Shown one piece after another: positions 1-8,005 of a stretch of 64,000 bases of DNA (positions are counted from its first letter, which is position 1; each line of letters begins with the position of its first letter). The position numbers were made by a program, and so were the translations under genes. Location: the NCBI RefSeq assembly GCF_046156175.1, contig NZ_JAYLVL010000003.1, positions 124,001 to 188,000 of the forward strand. Reading direction: 5' to 3'. The stretch is from Lacisediminihabitans sp046156175 (GTDB taxonomy: Bacteria > Actinomycetota > Actinomycetes > Actinomycetales > Microbacteriaceae). The notes below the pieces were generated by a model, which was not told where the DNA came from, did no database searches, and saw nothing but the letters and a program-made list of their open reading frames with translations.

Positions 1-615
1 AACCGGAGCGTTAACCACGGGCGCCGCCACCGGTGCGGGAGCCGGCGCGGCGGCCGGAGCCGGCGCTGCTGCTGCCTTTGCCACGGGCGCGGGAGCCGCC
101 GGGGCCGGGGCCGGAGCCGCCGCGGGAGCGGGGGCAGGTGCACCCGCGTGTCCGGCGTATTTGCCGAAGTCCTCCGCACCCCAGGTGGTGCCGTTCACGG
201 TAACGAAGGCGATCCCGATGTCGGTGAAGTCACCCAGAATATTGGCCCGGTGACCGGGTGAGTTCATCCACGCCGTGTGCATGGCCGAGGGGGTGGGCTG
301 GCCCATCGCCACATTCTCGCCGGCACGACTCCAGCCGGACGGAATCTGGGTGCTGTAGTCGGGGTTGTGGGTCATCGAATTGGCGGCACCCATCTGGTTC
401 GCCCACTGCTGCGCCACGGCATCCATCGCCGGATTATGGATGAGGCCGGGAAGTCCCGCGCTCGCCCTGGCCTGGTTCACCAGGGAGGCGATCGTGTCGG
501 CTTCGGAGGCCGATGCGCTGCTCACGCCAATCGAGGTGAGAGCGAATCCCACGATAATGGCGACGGCGAGGGTCGCCCCCACGCGCCGAACAGCCGCTAT
601 CCCCCGATGCACCAT
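1..615 (-). CDS. CAP (SCP/PR1-like) domain secreted protein, 3' end cut by window edge
   Basis: Only the first 205 codons are present; the gene runs off the left edge without a stop. Residues 10-36 form a hydrophobic signal segment ending in a small-residue stretch (SSASAS), so the product is probably exported. Residues about 41-152 are a CAP domain: a QAR motif and GLPGL near 47-59, THNP around His83, GENVA at 99-103, HTAWMNSPGHRANIL at 113-127 and a TDIGIAF strand. A Pro/Ala-rich tail begins at about residue 158 and continues past the edge, as in wall-associated CAP proteins. CAP proteins are extracellular, but the bacterial function is usually unknown, so no activity is assigned. ATG at 615 is chosen because TAGGCT lies 6 nt upstream and there is no Shine-Dalgarno, the leaderless pattern common in this window. 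Confidence 0.9.
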   Translation of the reverse strand, partial: MVHRGIAAVRRVGATLAVAIIVGFALTSIGVSSASASEADTIASLVNQARASAGLPGLIHNPAMDAVAQQWANQMGAANSMTHNPDYSTQIPSGWSRAGENVAMGQPTPSAMHTAWMNSPGHRANILGDFTDIGIAFVTVNGTTWGAEDFGKYAGHAGAPAPAPAAAPAPAPAAPAPVAKAAAAPAPAAAPAPAPVAAPVVNAPV

Positions 616-621
616 CAGCCC

Positions 622-627
622 AGCCTA
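622..627 (-). promoter_or_regulatory. -10 element of leaderless promoter for the CAP gene
   Basis: On the minus strand TAGGCT ends 6 nt before the ATG at 615, placing the expected transcription start at or next to the start codon. No Shine-Dalgarno is present. Confidence 0.5.
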
Positions 628-649
628 GACGCGCCCCCCTGCCGGAAGC

Positions 650-666
650 GCCCCCAAACCGGGGGC
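650..666 (-). terminator. Hairpin after the half-length aldehyde dehydrogenase
   Basis: A perfect 6-bp inverted repeat, GCCCCC/GGGGGC with a 5-nt loop, lies 18 nt beyond the stop of the minus-strand aldehyde dehydrogenase operon and before the CAP promoter. There is no U-tract, so termination is inferred from position and stem strength only. Confidence 0.45.
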
Positions 667-684
667 AGACAGTCCTCGTCGCCG

Positions 685-1551
685 CTAGATGATCCCCTTC
701 GTGTGCCAGACCGTCTTCGTCTCCGTGAAGAAGGTGATGCGCTCGACGGATGGCGCGGGCACGCCGCTCTCGGGGGGGAGCACCCGCTTCAGTGTTTCGG
801 CACCGGCGATCTGGAGGTCGATCCAACTGAGCTCTCCGGCGAGGTCGCCGGCACCCGCGAGGTCGATCGCATTGACGTCGGCGTGACTCGCGAGCCACGG
901 AGCGATCTCGGCGGCCGACCCGGTCAACACATTGACCACTCCCCCGGGAACATCGCTCGTGGCGAGCACCTCACTCAGGCTGATCGCGGAGAGAGGAGCT
1001 CGTTCGCTCGCGACCACCACCACCGTATTGCCGCTGACGAGGGCAGGCGCGATGACACTGACCAGCCCGAGCAGGCTCGACTCCTGCGGGGCGATGATCG
1101 CCACCACCCCCGTCGGCTCCGGGGTGGAGATGTTGAAGTACGGTCCGCTCACCGGGTTGCCGTTGCCGGCCACCTGCACGTACTTGTCCGCCCAGCCGGC
1201 GTACCAGACCCACACATCGATGGCGGTATCGACCTGCTTCTGGGCCGCTGATTCGGAGAGGCCTTCGCTCTGGCGCAACTCGTCCACGAATTGGGCACGA
1301 CGACCCTCGAGCAACTCGGCGATGCGGTAGAGCACCTGACCGCGGTTGTAGCCGGTTGCACCGGCCCAGCCGGAGTGCGCGGCGCGGGCCGCGACTACGG
1401 CATCCCTGGCATCCTTCCTGGATGCCCGAGCCGCATTGGCGAGGAACTGACCCTTCGCGGTGGTGATCTCGTAGACCCGCCCGGACTCGCTGCGCGGGAA
1501 CTTGCCGCCGATGTACAGCTTGTAGGTCTTGGGTACGGCGAGGCGGGTCAT
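685..1551 (-). CDS. Half-length aldehyde dehydrogenase homologue lacking the catalytic domain
   Basis: This 288-residue protein aligns by eye with only the N-terminal, NAD-binding part of aldehyde dehydrogenases (normally about 480 residues): KLYIGGKF at 11-18, YAGWADK at 117-123, a Rossmann stretch to NVLTG at about 207-211. The family's ELGGK glutamate and the QGxxC cysteine are absent because the protein ends before or diverges there, and the conserved PWN asparagine is replaced (PQE at 155-157). It therefore cannot be a normal oxidising enzyme. The start overlaps the stop of the full-length aldehyde dehydrogenase (ATGA), so the two are translationally coupled last genes of the deoC operon. 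A structural or regulatory partner of the full-length enzyme is the natural inference. The frame is open and without internal stops, so this is not an obvious recent pseudogene. Confidence 0.85.
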   Translation of the reverse strand: MTRLAVPKTYKLYIGGKFPRSESGRVYEITTAKGQFLANAARASRKDARDAVVAARAAHSGWAGATGYNRGQVLYRIAELLEGRRAQFVDELRQSEGLSESAAQKQVDTAIDVWVWYAGWADKYVQVAGNGNPVSGPYFNISTPEPTGVVAIIAPQESSLLGLVSVIAPALVSGNTVVVVASERAPLSAISLSEVLATSDVPGGVVNVLTGSAAEIAPWLASHADVNAIDLAGAGDLAGELSWIDLQIAGAETLKRVLPPESGVPAPSVERITFFTETKTVWHTKGII

Positions 1552-3065
1552 TTGCTTGCTGCTTTCTTGCTCGAGGAGGTCTCGATACGCTCACGGGGGC
1601 TCGCTGCTCGACCACCGGGGGAATCCCAACCGGTCGACTCCAGGTACGCCGCGAGACCGTGGCGACCGCCCTCCCGGCCGTAGCCCGACTCCTTGTAGCC
1701 GCCGAAGGGGCTGGCCGGATCGAACTGGTTGAAGGTGTTCGCCCAGACCACTCCGGCCCGCAACTTGTCGGCGACACCGAGCACCCGGCTGCCGTTAGAG
1801 CTCCAGATGCCGGCCGAGAGTCCATAGGGCGTGTTGTTCGCCTTCGAGATCGCCTCTGCCGGGGTGCGGAAGCTCAGAACGCTGAGCACCGGTCCGAAGA
1901 CCTCTTCCCGGGCGATGCGGTGGCTCGTGGACACGTTGGTGAAGATGGTCGGCGCGAACCAGAATCCGTTCTTCGGAATCTCGCAGTCCGCGCTCCACCG
2001 CTCGGCGCCCTCCTGTTCCCCGATGTCGGAGAGTTCGCGGATGCGGTCGAGTTGGGCACGGGAATTGATCGCGCCGATGTCGGTGTTCTTGTCGAGCGGG
2101 TCGCCGAGCCGCAGCGTCGACAGCCGGGCCTTGAGCCGGTCGACCACCTCGTCCTTCACGTTCTCCTGCACGAGGAGGCGCGATCCGGCGCAGCAGACGT
2201 GGCCCTGGTTGAAGAAGATCCCGTTGACGATGCCTTCGATCGCCTGGTCCATCGGCGCGTCGTCGAACACGATGTTCGCCGCCTTGCCGCCGAGCTCCAG
2301 GGTCAGCTTCTTGCCAGAGCCGGCGGTGGAACGGGCGATGGCGCGACCGACCGCGGTAGATCCGGTGAAGGCGACCTTGTTGACATCCGGATGATTCACC
2401 AGCAGGGAACCGGTGTCCCCTGCTCCCGTGATGATGTTCACGACGCCGGCCGGCAGATCGGCCTGCTGCAGGATCTCCGCGAAGATGAGCGCGGTGAGCG
2501 GGGTGGTTTCGGCGGGCTTGATCACGACGGTGTTGCCGGCCGCAAGCGCCGGGGCGATCTTCCACGCCAGCATCAGGAGCGGAAAGTTCCACGGGATCAC
2601 CTGTGCGGCCACGCCGAGCGAGCGGGGATTCGGGCCGAGGCCGGCGTAGTCGAGCTTGTCGGCCCAGCCGGCGTAGTAGAAGAACCACGCGGCGACGAGA
2701 GGCACGTCCACATCGCGAGACTCCCGGATCGGCTTGCCGTTGTCGAGGCTCTCCGCGACGGCGAGTTCGCGCGCCCGCTCCTGCACGAGACGCGCGATCC
2801 GGAACAGGTACTTGCCGCGGTCGGCGCCCGAGAGCTTCGACCACGTGCGGCTGTAGGCGCGACGGGCGGCCGCGACGGCGCGGTCGACGTCCGAGACATC
2901 CGCGGTGGCGATCCGGGCGATCTTCTGCTCGGTCGCCGGGGAGATCGTGTGGAATGACTCCCCGTGCCCGTCGGAGAATTCGCCGTCGATGAAGAGGCCG
3001 TAGCTCTCGCGGAGGTTGAGGATCGCTGTCGATTCGGGCGCCGGAGCGTAGTCGAGAAAGGTCAT
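1548..3065 (-). CDS. NAD(P)-dependent aldehyde dehydrogenase of the deo operon
   Basis: This complete 505-residue aldehyde dehydrogenase oxidises an aldehyde to the acid with NAD(P). It has the VIPWNFPLL motif (157-165), the FTGS cofactor motif near 233-236, ELGGK with the general base Glu257, and QGHVCCAGS with the catalytic Cys at 291. The EEVFGPVLSV and PFGGYKESGYGRE motifs near the C-terminus are intact. It starts 3 nt after the deoC stop and overlaps the half-length homologue downstream. Because DeoC releases acetaldehyde, acetaldehyde oxidation is the likely job (inference from context). The last ~20 residues (RERIETSSSKK-type tail) are unlike the family and are encoded by a palindromic repeat at 1578-1616, giving a protein longer than usual. 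Confidence 0.92.
   Translation of the reverse strand: MTFLDYAPAPESTAILNLRESYGLFIDGEFSDGHGESFHTISPATEQKIARIATADVSDVDRAVAAARRAYSRTWSKLSGADRGKYLFRIARLVQERARELAVAESLDNGKPIRESRDVDVPLVAAWFFYYAGWADKLDYAGLGPNPRSLGVAAQVIPWNFPLLMLAWKIAPALAAGNTVVIKPAETTPLTALIFAEILQQADLPAGVVNIITGAGDTGSLLVNHPDVNKVAFTGSTAVGRAIARSTAGSGKKLTLELGGKAANIVFDDAPMDQAIEGIVNGIFFNQGHVCCAGSRLLVQENVKDEVVDRLKARLSTLRLGDPLDKNTDIGAINSRAQLDRIRELSDIGEQEGAERWSADCEIPKNGFWFAPTIFTNVSTSHRIAREEVFGPVLSVLSFRTPAEAISKANNTPYGLSAGIWSSNGSRVLGVADKLRAGVVWANTFNQFDPASPFGGYKESGYGREGGRHGLAAYLESTGWDSPGGRAASPRERIETSSSKKAASK
1578..1616. repeat. REP-like imperfect palindrome inside the aldehyde dehydrogenase C-terminus
   Basis: Read on the plus strand it starts GGTCTCGATACGC and ends GCTCGACCACC, two imperfectly complementary arms around a GC-rich centre. 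A related element lies at 14180-14216 and a degenerate one at 37651-37676. From memory, palindromes of this form are abundant between genes in Microbacteriaceae; this one is unusual in encoding the tail of a protein. Confidence 0.6.
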
Positions 3066-3068
3066 GGT

Positions 3069-4088
3069 CTAGTCCACCGTTACGTAGTCGGGGCCGCTGT
3101 AGTGGCCGGAGTTGAGTTTCTGGCGCTGAAGCAGCACGTCGTTGAGCAGGCTCGAAGCCCCGAACCGGAAGAGGTGCGGCTGCAGCCACTCCTCACCGAC
3201 GGTCTCGGCGACGGTCACCAGATACTTGATCGCGTCCTTCGAGGTTCGGATGCCTCCGGCCGGTTTGACGCCGATCCTCTCGCCGGTGAGCCGATACCAG
3301 TCGTTCACCACCTGAAGCATGAGGAGCGTGACGGGAAGAGTCGCGGCGGGAGCCACCTTGCCGGTGGAGGTCTTGATGAAGTCCCCTCCGGCCAGGATCG
3401 CGAGCCAGGATGCCCGGCGCACATTGTCATAGGTGGTGAGTTCGCCGGTCTCGAGGATCACTTTGAGGTGCGCGAAGGAACCGTCCTCGCGGCGGCAGGC
3501 TTCCTTCACCGCCACGATCTGGTCGAAGACGAGTCCATAGCGGCCGGAGAGGAACGCCCCACGGTCGATCACCATGTCGATCTCGTCGGCACCGAAGCGC
3601 ACGGCATCCTTGGTGTCGGCGATCTTCACCGGAAGGGAGGCGCGCCCGCTCGGGAAGGCCGTCGCAACGGCGGCGACGTGGATGCCCGCCTCTCCCCCGG
3701 CGGATCCGAGGGCCTCGACCGCGTAGGGCACCATGTCGCCGTAGACGCAGACCGCAGCCACCCTCGGCGTCGTCAGATCGGAGGAATCCGGGATCATCGC
3801 CTTGGCGACGAGCGACTGCACCTTGCCCGGGGTATCCGACCCTTCGAGCGTCGTGAGGTCGATGAGCTCGATGATGCGGTCGAGCGCCCAGGCCTTCGAG
3901 GTGGTCTTGATCGAACGGGTACCGAGCGAGGCTGCGCGGGCTTCGAGGCCGACGGCATCCACCCCGGTCAGTCCTTCGAGATGAAGTCGGAGGCTCTTCT
4001 CGGTGAGGTCACCGCCGATGAGCTGGATCGCGCGTTCGGCCGGCGCGAGAGGCACGGCGACGAGAGGTGCCGCCTGGTGGATCGTCAT
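3069..4088 (-). CDS. deoC: Deoxyribose-phosphate aldolase
   Basis: DeoC cleaves 2-deoxyribose-5-phosphate to acetaldehyde and glyceraldehyde-3-phosphate in cytosolic deoxynucleoside catabolism. The 339-residue protein is of the longer DERA type rather than the ~220-residue short form. The Schiff-base lysine is in DFIKTSTGK (Lys239), and the second active-site lysine is in VKPAGGIRT (Lys275); the DEIDMVID strand is also conserved. The gene lies 3 nt after the regulator's stop (4 nt upstream of the first aldehyde dehydrogenase), forming a tight operon regulator-deoC-ALDH-ALDH. An alternative specificity for a related phosphosugar cannot be excluded from sequence alone. Confidence 0.95.
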   Translation of the reverse strand: MTIHQAAPLVAVPLAPAERAIQLIGGDLTEKSLRLHLEGLTGVDAVGLEARAASLGTRSIKTTSKAWALDRIIELIDLTTLEGSDTPGKVQSLVAKAMIPDSSDLTTPRVAAVCVYGDMVPYAVEALGSAGGEAGIHVAAVATAFPSGRASLPVKIADTKDAVRFGADEIDMVIDRGAFLSGRYGLVFDQIVAVKEACRREDGSFAHLKVILETGELTTYDNVRRASWLAILAGGDFIKTSTGKVAPAATLPVTLLMLQVVNDWYRLTGERIGVKPAGGIRTSKDAIKYLVTVAETVGEEWLQPHLFRFGASSLLNDVLLQRQKLNSGHYSGPDYVTVD

Positions 4089-4091
4089 GGT

Positions 4092-5063
4092 TCAGCTTCT
4101 TTCCTGGATCGTGGTGCCGGAATCTTCCTGATCGAGCACGGCTCTCGCCGTCGCCTCGTCGGTGATGAGAACGGAGCACAGCGAGCTCGAGACGACGGCG
4201 CGGGCGATAGCGTGCTTCGACTCACCCGAAATTACCGCGATCGCGACGGCCGCAGCCCTCAACTGTTCGAGCGAGACGCCCACAGTGCGCCCGTCGAGTT
4301 CGTGGTCGACGATGTTGCCATCCCCGTCGATGTAGCGTCCGACGACGTCGCCCACCGCGCCCCGGGCCACCAGCATCGCGATGTCTTCGCGGCTGAGGTA
4401 GCCGCTGTCGACCAGTACAGAGCTCGCGTCGGCGACACCGGCGCTGTAGAGATAGGCGGATGCCCCGGCGGCACGCTCGAGCACTCCCGCGACAGTACGG
4501 TCTGCTTCGATTGCGAGTCGGGTGTCGCGATGCTCGAGGATCGCCGGGCTCGGCAACAGGGTGGCGTGCCCGCCCCCGGAACGCGCGATCGAGACGGCGG
4601 TCGACGCGGCGGTGCCCGAGCGACGATTGAGGCTCACGCCCCCGTTGATCTGCACGACGTCGACGCCGCGGGCCCATCCCTGCGGGAGATGATCGGCAAT
4701 CGAGTCGACCGTGCGCCCCCAGCTCACTCCGAGCGTCCCCGGCACCGGCCGCAGGGCCCGCAGGTAGTCCGCTGCCGCTTCCGCGACGCGATCGGCCACG
4801 CTCGACCCGTCAGAGGGCGACGGCACGACCACCGCATCCGCCAGGGAGAAGCGATCGCGCAGCTCGCGCTCCATCGACAGTTTGCGCGCCCGGGGATGAA
4901 CGATCTCGATCCGCACGATTCCCAGTTCCCTGGCCTGGGTGAGCAGCCTGCCCACCTTCCAGCGGGTGAGTCCGAGAAGGGAGCCGATCTCGTCCTGGGT
5001 CTTGCTCTCCTCGTAGTAGAGCTCGGCCGCGCGCACGGAGAGCATCTCGGTCGATGTCGTCAT
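4092..5063 (-). CDS. SorC/DeoR-type transcriptional regulator of the deo operon
   Basis: This 323-residue regulator has an N-terminal helix-turn-helix (residues about 10-55: ELYYEESKTQDEIGSLLG followed by RWKVGRLLTQARE) and a C-terminal sugar-binding domain of the SorC family (residues about 60-320, with GVSWGRTV and ISGESKHAIARA motifs typical of the phosphosugar pocket). Bacillus DeoR belongs to this family and responds to deoxyribose-5-phosphate; the same ligand is inferred here because deoC follows directly. It is the first gene of the operon, so it is probably autoregulated through the TGCTCA/TGAGCA half-sites upstream. A GGGAG Shine-Dalgarno 6 nt before the ATG supports the start. Confidence 0.9.
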   Translation of the reverse strand: MTTSTEMLSVRAAELYYEESKTQDEIGSLLGLTRWKVGRLLTQARELGIVRIEIVHPRARKLSMERELRDRFSLADAVVVPSPSDGSSVADRVAEAAADYLRALRPVPGTLGVSWGRTVDSIADHLPQGWARGVDVVQINGGVSLNRRSGTAASTAVSIARSGGGHATLLPSPAILEHRDTRLAIEADRTVAGVLERAAGASAYLYSAGVADASSVLVDSGYLSREDIAMLVARGAVGDVVGRYIDGDGNIVDHELDGRTVGVSLEQLRAAAVAIAVISGESKHAIARAVVSSSLCSVLITDEATARAVLDQEDSGTTIQERS

Positions 5064-5092
5064 GCCGCGCTCCCGTCAGTCTCGCTCCCCCC

Positions 5093-5121
5093 ACGTTATG
5101 CCCTGGGGCGATGTCCTTCAA
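5093..5121 (-). promoter_or_regulatory. Promoter of the deo operon
   Basis: On the minus strand TTGAAG (5121-5116) and TAACGT (5098-5093) are separated by 17 bp, a good sigma-A/HrdB-type arrangement about 30 nt upstream of the regulator's ATG. Confidence 0.5.
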
Positions 5122-5136
5122 CATCTGCGCAGCAAT

Positions 5137-5172
5137 TGCTCATGTGAGCACGCCTCCGGCGATGAGTGCTCA
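5137..5172. promoter_or_regulatory. Candidate SorC/DeoR operator half-sites
   Basis: TGCTCA(TG)TGAGCA at 5137-5150 is a perfect 6-bp inverted repeat with a 2-nt spacer, and a third TGCTCA half-site lies at 5167-5172. The cluster sits just upstream of the -35 box of the deo promoter and probably binds the regulator encoded next to it. Binding is inferred. Confidence 0.5.
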
Positions 5173-5185
5173 CCCGAGCAGCGTG

Positions 5186-5701
5186 TCAGCCCGGGGAATT
5201 CACCGAACGGGCCGTCGTGCCGCCGACCCCTGTTGTGCCATCAGAGTGCGATGAGACCTTCGCCCAGTCGACCGGATGCCCATGGAGCAGTCTCTCGAGG
5301 CGGTCGAGGCTGGTCTGCCATTCGGAGCGCACCGCGGTGGCGAACGCGGGCTCGATGCCCGAGTCGACCCGGAGTTCGAGTTGGGTGCTCGATCCCCGCA
5401 AGCCGCCGGGAATGCTGTCGAGCCTGAATTCGATCCGTCCGCGGTTATCGGTGTCGACCCGAAGCCTCCGGGGTGCCTCGAGCGCCGACACTGTGGCTGT
5501 GGTCGACTTGCCCGCACCGGAGCCTGGCCAGAGGAGCTCGAAGGCGGGGGCTCCCCCGTCCGCCCCTTCGGCGCGAGCCGCGGGGAGCATCCGCACCTCA
5601 CCGAGCCAACCGGCAAGCAGATCCGGGTCGACCAGGGCGTCCCAGACGACGACCGGCGGCAGGTCGATCACGCGCTGAAAGATCAGTTCGGCGGCGGGCA
5701 C
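5186..5701 (-). CDS. SRPBCC-superfamily (START/AHSA1-like) protein
   Basis: This 171-residue protein begins with the typical SRPBCC opening (FQRVIDLPPVVVWDALVDP, then LLAGWLGEV), followed by beta strands and a final amphipathic helix (WQTSLDRLERLL near 130-142), matching the AHSA1/polyketide-cyclase fold with a hydrophobic ligand pocket. Such proteins are often stress-related or bind small hydrophobic ligands, but no substrate can be named. The GTG start at 5701 is supported by TAAAGT 7 nt upstream (leaderless arrangement). It is divergent from the membrane protein at 5744. Confidence 0.8.
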   Translation of the reverse strand: MPAAELIFQRVIDLPPVVVWDALVDPDLLAGWLGEVRMLPAARAEGADGGAPAFELLWPGSGAGKSTTATVSALEAPRRLRVDTDNRGRIEFRLDSIPGGLRGSSTQLELRVDSGIEPAFATAVRSEWQTSLDRLERLLHGHPVDWAKVSSHSDGTTGVGGTTARSVNSPG

Positions 5702-5708
5702 GCCGACA

Positions 5709-5714
5709 ACTTTA
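5709..5714 (-). promoter_or_regulatory. -10 of leaderless promoter for the SRPBCC gene
   Basis: TAAAGT on the minus strand, 7 nt before GTG 5701; no Shine-Dalgarno. Confidence 0.45.
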
Positions 5715-5731
5715 CGCCGGGAGCCGTCCCA

Positions 5732-5737
5732 TAAGCT
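5732..5737 (+). promoter_or_regulatory. -10 of leaderless promoter for the membrane protein/ROK pair
   Basis: TAAGCT on the plus strand, 6 nt before ATG 5744. It is back-to-back with the SRPBCC promoter, only 17 bp apart. Confidence 0.45.
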
Positions 5738-5743
5738 GGTGCC

Positions 5744-6082
5744 ATGACGACGAAGACGCCGAATATCCCTGCGGCCGCGACGGGCAGATCCCGGCCGCGA
5801 GCCATCGTGATCCTCGACATCGTCGTCGCCATCGCGTTCAGCCTTGTGGGCCTCATCTTCATGCTGGCGCTGGCCAGTTACTACGCGGACCAGTTTCTGC
5901 TCCCGGTGTTCGGCATCTTCACGAAGATCCTCGCCGTGGGGTCCTGGTTCGCCGGCACCGCCCTGTTCATCCTCTTCGAGGTGCGGGGGCGCTGGGCGTT
6001 CTACTGGCCACTGGTCGGCATAGTCGCGATGTTCGCCTTCTACTATCTCGTGCTCTTCATCGCGTCACGGGTCGCCGCGTGA
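5744..6082 (+). CDS. Small three-helix membrane protein, function unknown
   Basis: This 112-residue protein has a basic N-terminus (GRSRPRA) followed by three hydrophobic segments (about residues 20-45, 55-78 and 86-110), so it is an integral membrane protein. I do not recognise a family. Its stop overlaps the GTG of the ROK kinase (GTGA), so the two are co-transcribed and translationally coupled, but this does not reveal a role. Confidence 0.8.
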   Translation: MTTKTPNIPAAATGRSRPRAIVILDIVVAIAFSLVGLIFMLALASYYADQFLLPVFGIFTKILAVGSWFAGTALFILFEVRGRWAFYWPLVGIVAMFAFYYLVLFIASRVAA

Positions 6083-7011
6083 GCGCGATCTTCGCCCTCG
6101 CCGTGGATGTCGGGGGAACCAAGGTCGAAGCCGCCCTCGTCGATCCCGATGGCGTCGTGCTCCCGGGCAGCCGCTTTCGCGCGCCGACCGGGCCGGAGCG
6201 GGATTCCGCGGAGCTCGCGCTCTCCGTCGATGAGGTCGTCGGTCTCGCGGCAGCGGCCCTTCCTGTCGGTGCGACTCTCGTGGGCGCGGGGATCGGATCC
6301 GCGGGGCCGGTGAACGAGCTCGAGGGGCGCGTCTCCCCCCTCAACCTCGGAGTGTGGCGCGAGTACCCCCTGCGCGACCAGGTCGCGGCCGCCCTTCCCG
6401 ACATCCCCGTACTGCTGCGCATGGACGGCATCTGCATCGCGCTCGCGGAACACTGGGTGGGCGCGGGTCGCGGCTACGACAACGTGATGGGGATGATCGT
6501 CTCGACCGGCATCGGCGGCGGCCTCATCCTGCACGGCAACACGGTCTCCGGCCCCACCGGCAACGCCGGCCACATCGGCCACGTCGAGGTCGCCGGCTTC
6601 GACGACCCCTGCCTCTGCGGCGGGATCGGATGCGTCGAAGCCATCGCTTCGGGTCCGAAGACCGTCGCGTGGGCGCGCCGCCAGGGTTGGACGGGCACAA
6701 CAGGTGAAGAACTCGGAGCGAGTTTCCGGGCCGGCGATCCGATCGCCGCCGCCGCCATCGAACGCTCGGGCCGCGCCATCGGACAGGTGATCGCCTCCGC
6801 GACCTCCCTCGTCGACCTCGAGATCGTGGCGATCGGCGGCGGCTTCTCGCAAGTGACGCCGGTGCTGTTCGATCACATGCGCACGGCCATCGCGTCACGC
6901 TGGCAGTTCGGCTTCGTGACCAAGGTGAAGGTCGTGCCCTCCGGGCTCTCGAGCGACGGTCCGCTCATCGGGGCCGCAGCGCTCGTGCACCGCCCAGAGG
7001 TCGTGGGCTGA
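6079..7011 (+). CDS. ROK-family sugar kinase (glucokinase-like)
   Basis: This 310-residue ROK protein lacks the N-terminal helix-turn-helix of ROK repressors, so it is a kinase. Visible motifs are the phosphate-binding LAVDVGGTKVEAAL near the N-terminus, GIGSAGPVN, STGIGGGLI, the GHIGHVEV motif and the zinc-binding CLCGGIGCVEAIASG cysteine cluster. The family phosphorylates glucose, N-acetylmannosamine and similar sugars with ATP; glucokinase is the commonest actinobacterial assignment but the substrate is not certain. The start is GTG at 6079, overlapping the upstream stop; longer readings upstream lie inside the membrane-protein gene in another frame. Confidence 0.9.
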   Translation: MSAIFALAVDVGGTKVEAALVDPDGVVLPGSRFRAPTGPERDSAELALSVDEVVGLAAAALPVGATLVGAGIGSAGPVNELEGRVSPLNLGVWREYPLRDQVAAALPDIPVLLRMDGICIALAEHWVGAGRGYDNVMGMIVSTGIGGGLILHGNTVSGPTGNAGHIGHVEVAGFDDPCLCGGIGCVEAIASGPKTVAWARRQGWTGTTGEELGASFRAGDPIAAAAIERSGRAIGQVIASATSLVDLEIVAIGGGFSQVTPVLFDHMRTAIASRWQFGFVTKVKVVPSGLSSDGPLIGAAALVHRPEVVG

Positions 7012-7039
7012 ACGGTTCCCGCCAGCTCGGGACGGACAG

Positions 7040-8005
7040 CTACGTTCTCGGGCCGATCGGAGTGGTGCGCTCCGGCATCCCGAGCAACTGGCGCACCCGA
7101 GCCTCGTCGTGGGTCATCTGGGTGACCAGCTCCCCCACGCTCGCGAACTTCTCCATGCCACGGATGTAGTCGACGAATGCGATCTCCACGGTCTTGCCGT
7201 AGAGATCGAGGTCCTCGTCGAGCAGGTGGGCCTCGATCTGCTTGTCGGGCACCCCGACGAACGTGGGATTGTTGCCGATGGACACGGCGGCGGGCATGGT
7301 CCGGCCGTCGACGGTCGCGTAGGCGGCATAGACCCCGTCCGCCGGCACGTAGCCCTCGACGGATCGGGCGAGATTGGCGGTGGGATACCCGAGCTCGCGA
7401 CCTCGACGCTCCCCCGGCACCACGATCCCGCGCACCGTCGGCAGCCTCTCGAGCAGGGACGCCGCCTCGGCGACCCGGCCTTCGGCAAGCAGGTCGCGAA
7501 TCCAGGTGGAGGAGATCACCCGGTCACCGAGGGGACGCACTGCCTCGATCATCCTCACCTCGAACCCATGCTCGAGACCGAGCCGTTCGAGCAACTCGAT
7601 GCTGCCGAGTCCGCGATGTCCGAACTTGAAGTCCGGACCGATGAACACCAGCTTCGCGTGAAGCGTGCCGACGAGCACATCCGTCACGAAGTCCTGCGGC
7701 TCCTTGAGGCTGAAGTCGTGGGTGAATTCGATCATGACCAGGGCGTCGATGCCGGTGGTCTCCAGAATCGCACGCTTCTGGTCGTTGCTCGTGAGAGATT
7801 CGGGGCGGGCATCCGGGCTCAGCAGGGCGAGCGGATGCCGGTCGAAGGTGAGCACCGTCGACACGAGTCCCTCTTCGGCGGCTTCGAGACGCAGCCGTGC
7901 GATCACGCTTCGGTGCCCGGAGTGGACCCCGTCGAACTTTCCGATGGTGACGGCGGAAGGCCCGAAGTCGTGGGGAACGTCAGCGAGGGAGGCAAAGAAC
8001 TTCAT
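7040..8005 (-). CDS. ribF: Bifunctional riboflavin kinase/FAD synthetase
   Basis: RibF phosphorylates riboflavin to FMN and adenylates FMN to FAD in the cytosol. The 321-residue protein has the N-terminal nucleotidyltransferase domain (TIGKFDGVHSGHRSV, GPDFKFGHRGLGS) and the C-terminal flavokinase domain (RELGYPTANL near residues 200-215). The start at 8005 (MKFFASLADV) is chosen over longer in-frame options because its ATG overlaps the stop of the upstream membrane-protein gene (ATGA), indicating coupling. Confidence 0.95.
   Translation of the reverse strand: MKFFASLADVPHDFGPSAVTIGKFDGVHSGHRSVIARLRLEAAEEGLVSTVLTFDRHPLALLSPDARPESLTSNDQKRAILETTGIDALVMIEFTHDFSLKEPQDFVTDVLVGTLHAKLVFIGPDFKFGHRGLGSIELLERLGLEHGFEVRMIEAVRPLGDRVISSTWIRDLLAEGRVAEAASLLERLPTVRGIVVPGERRGRELGYPTANLARSVEGYVPADGVYAAYATVDGRTMPAAVSIGNNPTFVGVPDKQIEAHLLDEDLDLYGKTVEIAFVDYIRGMEKFASVGELVTQMTHDEARVRQLLGMPERTTPIGPRT

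Noticed and set aside
2964..5147. Long plus-strand reading frame over deoC and the regulator
   Set aside because: Antisense shadow; the minus strand carries DeoC and SorC motifs with proper operon spacing.
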